This document shows, one piece after another, positions 1 to 4,860 of a DNA stretch of 7,209 bases; within the stretch, counting starts at the first letter, position 1, and each line of letters opens with the position of its first letter. Under the pieces are notes generated by a model that saw nothing but the letters and a program-made list of their open reading frames with translations, had not been told where the DNA came from and made no database searches. Source of the stretch: Pseudolabrys sp. (GTDB lineage Bacteria; Pseudomonadota; Alphaproteobacteria; Rhizobiales; Xanthobacteraceae); assembly GCA_029945495.1 (NCBI GenBank), contig JAQSCR010000625.1, positions 1 through 7,209 on the forward strand, read 5' to 3'. The position numbers were made by a program, and so were the translations under genes.

Positions 1-515
1 CGCTGACGCCGATCCAGGTGCTGCTCAACAATCTGCTGTATGACTTGAGCGAGGTCGGCATTCCCTATGACACCGTCGAGCCCAACGCCATCCGCCGGCC
101 GCACGGCCTCGACATGTCGGATCTATTGCGCTTCACGCTGATCATGGGGCCGTTGTCGTCACTGTTCGATATCGCCGCGTTCCTCATTCTGCTGCACGGC
201 TTTGCCGCCACGCCGGAAGTTTTCCGCACCGCCTGGTTTCTCGAATCGATGGCGACGCAAATCCTCGTCATCTTTCTCATCCGCAGCACCTTGCCGCTGT
301 GGAAGAGCCGTCCGCACCGCTTCCTGGTGTTGACCTCGCTGGGCGCGCTGGCGCTCGCTTTCGTCCTCGCGCTGACGCCGCTCGGCGCGCCGTTCGGCTT
401 CGTGCTGCCGCCGCCTGCGGTGCTGATGGCGATGACCGCGCTGGTCGCCTTCTATCTGCTGGCGGCGGAGCTCGCCAAGCACACCGCCATGCGCCTCCAC
501 CGGCGCCGCGCCTGA
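1..515 (+). CDS. mgtA: Mg2+-translocating P-type ATPase (MgtA/MgtB type), C-terminal fragment
   Basis: This is the last 170 residues of a P-type ATPase, read in frame from base 3 and ending at TGA 513-515; the 5' part lies outside the window. The family (about 900 residues) uses ATP to import Mg2+ across the inner membrane. The fragment opens with the conserved membrane motif NNLLYDLSEVGIPYDTVE, typical of bacterial MgtA/MgtB in the M5-M6 region, and then has a polar loop. Four hydrophobic segments follow at about fragment residues 41-66, 77-95, 105-125 and 139-157, matching the terminal helices. It ends in a basic tail (RLHRRRA). The phosphorylation and nucleotide-binding domains are not visible, so activity cannot be judged. 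Mg2+ specificity is inferred from resemblance to MgtA; MgtB is equally possible as a name. The next gene on this strand starts 94 bp downstream, and I see no convincing terminator in between. Confidence 0.85.
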   Translation, partial: LTPIQVLLNNLLYDLSEVGIPYDTVEPNAIRRPHGLDMSDLLRFTLIMGPLSSLFDIAAFLILLHGFAATPEVFRTAWFLESMATQILVIFLIRSTLPLWKSRPHRFLVLTSLGALALAFVLALTPLGAPFGFVLPPPAVLMAMTALVAFYLLAAELAKHTAMRLHRRRA

Positions 516-594
516 GACACCCGGCTTGCCGCCGCCCGCGCGCAATGGTTTGCTGCGGCCAACAAGACGACGCCATTCAAGGTGACGGTTTTCC

Positions 595-604
595 AGGGAG
601 GAAA
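595..604 (+). promoter_or_regulatory. Strong Shine-Dalgarno site of the Bug-family gene
   Basis: The purine-rich stretch AGGGAGGAAA contains a full GGAGG at 597-601, eight bases before the ATG at 610. It is the best ribosome-binding site in the window and fixes the start of the solute-binding protein. Confidence 0.75.
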
Positions 605-609
605 TTTCG

Positions 610-1575
610 ATGCGGCGCTTGGCAGGCTATGGCTTTTTGATTGCGGCTTTGACGGCCGGCGCGCTGCCGGCGCAGGCGCAGGGCTATCCCTCGCGGCCGA
701 TTCATGTGCTGACCACCTCGAGCGCCGGCGGCTTGAGCGACATCTTCATGCGCGTGCTCGGCGAGGAATTGCACAAGAACCTCGGCCAGCCGATCATCAT
801 CGAGAACCGCCCCGGCGGCCTCGGCAATATCGGCGCGCGCGCCTGCACCGAAGCGCAGCCGGACGGCTATACCATCTGCATCATCAATGCCGACCCGATG
901 GTCTACAACCAGTTCCTGTTCAAGAAGCTGCCGTTCGATCCGGAAAAACTCAGCCCCATCGTCAACCTGTTTCATCTCATCCAGGTGCTGGTGGTGAATT
1001 CCGATCTCAAGGTGAAATCGGTCGACGAACTGATCGCGCTGTCCAAGGCCAAGCCCGGGACGCTGAACTATCTGACCGCGGCGCTGCCGCTCGCCGTCTA
1101 CATGGACTATCTCACGCGCGAAAAAGGCGCCGACTGGGTGCGCGTGCCGTTCAAGGGCGGCGGCGAGGCGACCAACGCGATTCTTTCTGGCTCCACACCA
1201 ATAGGTCTGATCGGTCTCGGCAATGTGCTGGCGCAGATCAATGCCGGCAAGATGACGCCACTGGCGCTCGTCAACAACATCCACTCGACGCAGTTGCCCA
1301 ACGTGCCGACGCTCGCCGACCTCGGTTATAGAGGCGCGCCGTCGCGCACCTGGTACGGATTGTTCGCGCCGCAGGGCACGCCGCCGGCGATCATCGACAA
1401 GCTCAATGCCGAGGTGACGCGCGTCGTCAACGACAAGGCGTTCCAGGAAAAATTCATCATCAGCCGCAGCATGGTGCCGGCGCTCAACACGCCGGCGCAG
1501 TTCGCCGCCGACATCAAGGCCGACCGCGAAGTGGCAAAGCAGGTGGTGAAGGAAAGCGGCGTCGAGCCGCAGTAG
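610..1575 (+). CDS. Bug/TctC-family tripartite tricarboxylate transporter substrate-binding protein
   Basis: A 321-residue periplasmic binding protein of normal length for the Bug family. These proteins capture small carboxylates or related organic acids for TctA/TctB membrane partners, or act as sensors. Residues 1-23 form a signal peptide: basic MRR, a hydrophobic core, then a small-residue AQA site before QGYPSRPI. The mature protein starts with the family pattern (YPSRPI, then AGGLSD at 39-44, LGQPIIIENRPGG at 58-70, NIGA at 73-76, PDGYT at 84-88). VPFKGGGEA at 179-187 and the PQGTPP segment near 254-259 are also typical. The ligand loop reads TTSSAGGLSD rather than the commoner P-F-x-A/P-GG-x-x-D, so the ligand may differ; it cannot be named from sequence. 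No TctA or TctB gene is visible, which is common for orphan Bug proteins. It could be co-transcribed with the upstream ATPase gene, but nothing links the two functionally. Confidence 0.92.
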   Translation: MRRLAGYGFLIAALTAGALPAQAQGYPSRPIHVLTTSSAGGLSDIFMRVLGEELHKNLGQPIIIENRPGGLGNIGARACTEAQPDGYTICIINADPMVYNQFLFKKLPFDPEKLSPIVNLFHLIQVLVVNSDLKVKSVDELIALSKAKPGTLNYLTAALPLAVYMDYLTREKGADWVRVPFKGGGEATNAILSGSTPIGLIGLGNVLAQINAGKMTPLALVNNIHSTQLPNVPTLADLGYRGAPSRTWYGLFAPQGTPPAIIDKLNAEVTRVVNDKAFQEKFIISRSMVPALNTPAQFAADIKADREVAKQVVKESGVEPQ

Positions 1576-1581
1576 CCGGTG

Positions 1582-1606
1582 AGCCGTCATGGCGATGACG
1601 ACGGCT
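1582..1606. terminator. Inverted repeat between convergent genes, possible bidirectional terminator
   Basis: AGCCGTC at 1582-1588 and GACGGCT at 1600-1606 are perfect 7-bp complements around an 11-base loop. An alternative fold pairs AGCC plus GTCAT with ATGAC plus GGCT around a GGCG loop, with a three-base bulge. It sits just after the Bug-gene stop and covers part of the stop codon of the converging hydrolase gene (TAG read from 1607-1605). Neither side has a T-tract, so it is not a textbook intrinsic terminator; its position between convergent genes is the main argument. Confidence 0.35.
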
Positions 1607-2306
1607 ATACCTCGTTCAATATCTCCGCCAGCCGTTCCGGCATGTCGATCATCACGTCATGGCCGCACGGCACCTCATAGGTGCGCCAGCCTTCGGCCTT
1701 GGCGCGTGCATGCGCCGCCTCGAACGACACATTGGGATAGCCCGACGCGCGAATGTAAGTCTTCCTGGCGATCTTTTCGCGCGCGCCGGTGAGCTTGAGT
1801 TTCTCGGTCATGGTGCCGATCGGCTGCGGCCCGGCCAGGGAATCCACCCAAGGTCGGTCGTTCTCGTTGACGTTGAACGCCGCCGCGTTGCGCACCGGGA
1901 CGATAGTCTCGCCGCGCGCTGCGGCGGCGAGGATGATGTCCTTCACCGCCGGTTGCACCAGATCGACGGTGGCGTCGCCGTCGTCGGGAATGAAGGCATC
2001 GAGAAAAACAATCGAGGCGATCTTGTCGGGCACGACTTCGGCGACGCCGGAGACGACGCAGCCGCCATAGGAATGGCCGACCAGCACGATGCCGGAGAGC
2101 CGCTCGTAGTGGATCAGGTTGACGACGTCCTTGATGTGCAGCGACGCGTTGACGTTCGCGCCGATGAGGTGGCTGCGCTCGCCCAGCCCGGTCAAAGTCG
2201 GCGTGAAGACGACGTGGCCCTGCCGGCGCAACAGTTCGGCGAGCCGCACCCAGCCCCAGCCGCCGTGCCAGGCGCCATGCACGAGAACGAAGGTTTTTTG
2301 GCTCAT
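1605..2306 (-). CDS. Alpha/beta-fold hydrolase (esterase-like, plant-methylesterase/hydroxynitrile-lyase-like group)
   Basis: A 233-residue cytoplasmic alpha/beta hydrolase with no signal peptide. The N-terminal strand ends in VLVHGAWHGGWGW (residues 8-19), carrying the HG oxyanion-hole motif. The nucleophile elbow GHSYGG at 77-82 gives Ser79, and GHD at 215-217 near the C-terminus gives the catalytic His216. The layout resembles salicylate/jasmonate methylesterases and hydroxynitrile lyases, and many uncharacterised rhizobial proteins, so a small-ester substrate is plausible but unknown. No acid is obvious at the usual site after strand 7 (RASGYP at 186-191); Asp103 in FLDAF, after strand 6, is the likely substitute. 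I chose the ATG at 2306 because GGTGGGAAG lies just upstream; a GTG at 2318 would add four residues (MGSA). The gene is divergent from dnaG and convergent with the Bug gene, so it is probably transcribed alone. Confidence 0.88.
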   Translation of the reverse strand: MSQKTFVLVHGAWHGGWGWVRLAELLRRQGHVVFTPTLTGLGERSHLIGANVNASLHIKDVVNLIHYERLSGIVLVGHSYGGCVVSGVAEVVPDKIASIVFLDAFIPDDGDATVDLVQPAVKDIILAAAARGETIVPVRNAAAFNVNENDRPWVDSLAGPQPIGTMTEKLKLTGAREKIARKTYIRASGYPNVSFEAAHARAKAEGWRTYEVPCGHDVMIDMPERLAEILNEV

Positions 2307-2553
2307 GGCGCTTCCCACCCGATCCTGAAATTTTTGTGCCGCCGGTGAAGCTTAGCACCTGCTGCGGCGGCGGAATCCTTGCCCGCCCCCCTGTGACTTG
2401 CGGGGAAAACACCCCAAATAACAGCTTCAGACCGCTGCCCCGGGTTAAGCCTCAGCCACGCCGCCTTCGCCGGCCTATGATGGCTCACCCGATTCGCAAA
2501 AACCGCTGCCGGGCGCTCCATTGCGCCAAAGCCGATCCGCGCCAAGGACTTGA

Positions 2554-4581
2554 ATGCGCTTCACGCCGCAATTTCTCGATGAACTGAAAGCCCGGCTGCC
2601 GGTCTCGGAAGTCGTCGGCAAGCGCGTCAAGCTCATCCGCTCGGGCCGCGAGTTCAAGGGCCTGTCGCCGTTCAACAAAGAGAAAACGCCTTCCTTCTTC
2701 GTCAACGATCAGAAGGAAGCCTGGTTCGATTTCTCCTCCGGCAAGAACGGCTCGATCTTCGATTTCATCATGCTGACCGAGGGCGTCACGTTTCCGGAGG
2801 CGGTCGAGCGGCTGGCGCAGATGGCCGGCGTCGCGCTGCCGAAAGTGTCGCAGGAAGACCAGCAGCGCGATGCGCGCGCTAAGAGCCTGTACGATGTCAT
2901 GGATCTGGCGGCGAAGTTCTTCGAGACCACGCTCGCCGGCCGCGCCGGCGCCAAGGCGCGCGGCTATCTCGCCGACCGCGGTCTCGATGCCAAGACGCAA
3001 CTGCAATTCCGCCTCGGCTTTGCGCCGGGTGAACGCTTCGCGCTGAAGGAGCATCTCGGCTCGCACGGCATTCCGGTCGGCGACATGATCGAGGCCGGCC
3101 TGCTGATCTCCGGCGACGACATCCCGGTGCCGTTCGACCGTTTCCGCGACCGCGTGATGTTTCCGATCACCGATATTCGCGGCCGCGTCATCGCCTTCGG
3201 CGGCCGCGCCATGGAGAAGGACGTCGCCGCGAAATATCTCAATTCGCCGGAGACGCCGCTCTTTCACAAGGGCCACACGCTCTACAACATCGCCACCGCG
3301 CGTCAGGCCGTTCACGACGCAGGCAAGTCTACGCAGCCTGCGCAAAATAAAGACGGCGCCAAAACCGGCGTCCAGGTGATCGCGGTCGAAGGCTATGTCG
3401 ACGTCATCGCCATGGTCACCGCCGGCTTCCCGGCCAGCGTCGCGCCGCTCGGCACGGCGCTGACCGAAGATCAACTCGCGTTGCTGTGGAAGCTGGCCGA
3501 CGAGCCAGTGCTGTGCTTCGACGGCGACAAGGCCGGCGTGCGCGCCGCTTATCGCGCCATGGATCTGGCGCTGCCGCGATTGAAGCCCGGCAAGAGCCTG
3601 AAATTCGCGCTTCTGCCGGAAGGCCAGGACCCCGACGATTTGCTGCGCTCGGCCGGCCGCGAGGCGGTCGCCGACGTCATCAATGCCGCCCGTCCGCTCG
3701 GCCAGATGCTGTGGGGCCGCGAGACCGAAGGCCACTCCTTCGACACGCCGGAGCGGCGCGCCGCGCTGGAGGCGCGCGTCAACGAGGTCACCGCCTCGAT
3801 TGCCGATGAATCGGTGCGCAAATATTACCGGCAGGATTTCAACGACCGGCTGCGCCAGTTCTTTGCGCCTGCCTCCGGGGCACGCAACTTCCCGCCGCGC
3901 GGGCCGGGTGGCGCCCCCGGCAACTGGCGCGACCGCCAGGGCATCGCGGGAACCGGGCCGCAGCGCTTCGGCGCCAAGCGCCCGGAAGTCGGCTCCCGCA
4001 ACACGCCCTATGTCGTCGTTTCCCAGCAGATGGCGGCGAGCCCACTGCACCGCGGCTTTCGCACCTCGGTGCCGACCCGCGAGGCGCTCATTCTCCAGGC
4101 AGCGCTCAACTACCCGTGGCTGCTGCACGACCATCTCGAGGAGTTGGCCTCGCTCGAGTTCCGTCATGCCGGCGCCGAGCAGCTCAAAGCCGCCCTGATC
4201 GACGTCGCCGCCCATTCCTCCGACCACGCCGCCGGCCTCGACCCGGAAACGCTGCGTGCCGAGCTGAAAAGCCGCAACCTGACGGAGGTGATGGACCGCA
4301 TATCCGCCTCGATCACCACCCAGTCGGTCTGGGGGGCGCGGCCGGATGCGGCGCCGGAGGACGTTTTGATCACCTGGCAGCAGCTCGTCGCCTTGCATCG
4401 CCAGTGGCATTCACTAACTAAGGAGCTCAAGGACGCCGAGCAGGCTCTCGGCCAGGACGCCAGCGAAACCAACTATTTGCGGCTGCGAGACGTCAAAGAC
4501 CGCCTGTCCCAGATGGACGGCACCGAGGCGCTGATCGAGGGTTTTGGCGCCTCGTCCGGCCGGGGTGCGCGGAGTCTTTAA
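2554..4581 (+). CDS. dnaG: DNA primase DnaG with a zinc-ligand-less N-terminal domain
   Basis: A 675-residue primase that makes RNA primers for the replisome and is recruited by DnaB helicase. The N-terminal CHC2-type domain (about 1-95) keeps the fold signature (GLSPFNKEKTPSFFV at 36-50) but lacks the Cys/His ligands: the four E. coli positions appear as Ser38, Asn41, Asp59 and Ser62. The RNA-polymerase domain carries AFGGRAM (214-220). The TOPRIM acids are intact: Glu279 in VEGYVDV and Asp323/Asp325 in FDGDKAG. A polar insert of about 15 residues (256-271) precedes the TOPRIM strand. A Gly/Pro/Arg-rich linker (about 440-485) leads to a helical C-terminal region (500-665), the expected DnaB-interaction domain. 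The start ATG has AAGGA five bases upstream (2544-2548). It lies 247 bp from the divergent hydrolase gene and 279 bp before rpoD. Active-site retention argues for a working primase. Confidence 0.97.
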   Translation: MRFTPQFLDELKARLPVSEVVGKRVKLIRSGREFKGLSPFNKEKTPSFFVNDQKEAWFDFSSGKNGSIFDFIMLTEGVTFPEAVERLAQMAGVALPKVSQEDQQRDARAKSLYDVMDLAAKFFETTLAGRAGAKARGYLADRGLDAKTQLQFRLGFAPGERFALKEHLGSHGIPVGDMIEAGLLISGDDIPVPFDRFRDRVMFPITDIRGRVIAFGGRAMEKDVAAKYLNSPETPLFHKGHTLYNIATARQAVHDAGKSTQPAQNKDGAKTGVQVIAVEGYVDVIAMVTAGFPASVAPLGTALTEDQLALLWKLADEPVLCFDGDKAGVRAAYRAMDLALPRLKPGKSLKFALLPEGQDPDDLLRSAGREAVADVINAARPLGQMLWGRETEGHSFDTPERRAALEARVNEVTASIADESVRKYYRQDFNDRLRQFFAPASGARNFPPRGPGGAPGNWRDRQGIAGTGPQRFGAKRPEVGSRNTPYVVVSQQMAASPLHRGFRTSVPTREALILQAALNYPWLLHDHLEELASLEFRHAGAEQLKAALIDVAAHSSDHAAGLDPETLRAELKSRNLTEVMDRISASITTQSVWGARPDAAPEDVLITWQQLVALHRQWHSLTKELKDAEQALGQDASETNYLRLRDVKDRLSQMDGTEALIEGFGASSGRGARSL

Positions 4582-4721
4582 AATCGAGGTTTTTGGACCG
4601 CCTAAACACTTGACCGTAGCCGTATCAAGCTGCACGGACAGGGGCTCGGGCGGGGGCCCAGCAAAGCGACCGGTAAGCGTGGAATTCAGGTCTTTCGCGC
4701 TGGCCTTTTTGACAGGGTTAA

Positions 4722-4743
4722 TCGAGGCTTAAGCGGGCCTCGA
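4722..4743. repeat. Inverted repeat in the dnaG-rpoD spacer
   Basis: TCGAGGC at 4722-4728 and GCCTCGA at 4737-4743 are perfect 7-bp complements separated by eight bases. No T-run follows, so this is not a terminator by itself. It begins eight bases after a perfect TTGACA hexamer (4709-4714). It could be an operator or an RNA hairpin in an rpoD leader. The symmetry is direct observation; the role is inference. Confidence 0.45.
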
Positions 4744-4763
4744 CGACACTGACGGCCTGATTC

Positions 4764-4794
4764 GGGGCGGCGCCACACCGGCGCGGCCCTTTTT
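4764..4794 (+). terminator. Candidate intrinsic terminator between dnaG and rpoD
   Basis: Inner stem GCGCC (4770-4774) pairs with GGCGC (4780-4784) around the loop ACACC. After one G-G mismatch (4769/4785), the outer stem pairs 4765-4768 with 4786-4789, plus a G-T wobble at 4764/4790. Five T residues at 4790-4794 follow directly. This is the classical GC-hairpin plus U-tract form on the + strand. It lies 183 bp after the dnaG stop and 66 bp before the rpoD ATG, so it would end the dnaG transcript. If rpoD is transcribed from further upstream, it would instead sit in the rpoD leader. Confidence 0.6.
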
Positions 4795-4860
4795 GGCCAT
4801 GCGCTCAAGCGAATTGGGGCGCGGCGGAGTTTAGGCGCGGCAACGCGGAAAGAGTGCGAC

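Noticed and set aside
577..1590. A 337-codon minus-strand open frame opposite the Bug-family gene
   Set aside because: It is a shadow of a clear secreted binding protein, with biased composition and no motif.
2402..2415. GGGG and CCCC flanking six bases in the hydrolase-dnaG spacer, as a hairpin or operator
   Set aside because: Four base pairs are too few in GC-rich DNA, and there is no T-run or second copy.
2476..2481. TATGAT as a -10 element for dnaG
   Set aside because: It resembles a -10, but the hexamer 17 bases upstream is CAGCCA, and a single hexamer in a 247-bp spacer is weak evidence.
2485..4410. A 641-codon open frame on the minus strand opposite dnaG
   Set aside because: It lies almost wholly antisense to an unmistakable primase, and its translation is rich in Arg, Ala, His, Gln and Gly with no recognisable domain. 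This is the usual GC-rich antisense artefact.
4701..4714. TGGCC followed by a T-run and GAC as a sigma-54 promoter
   Set aside because: The invariant GC of the -12 element is missing at the required spacing.
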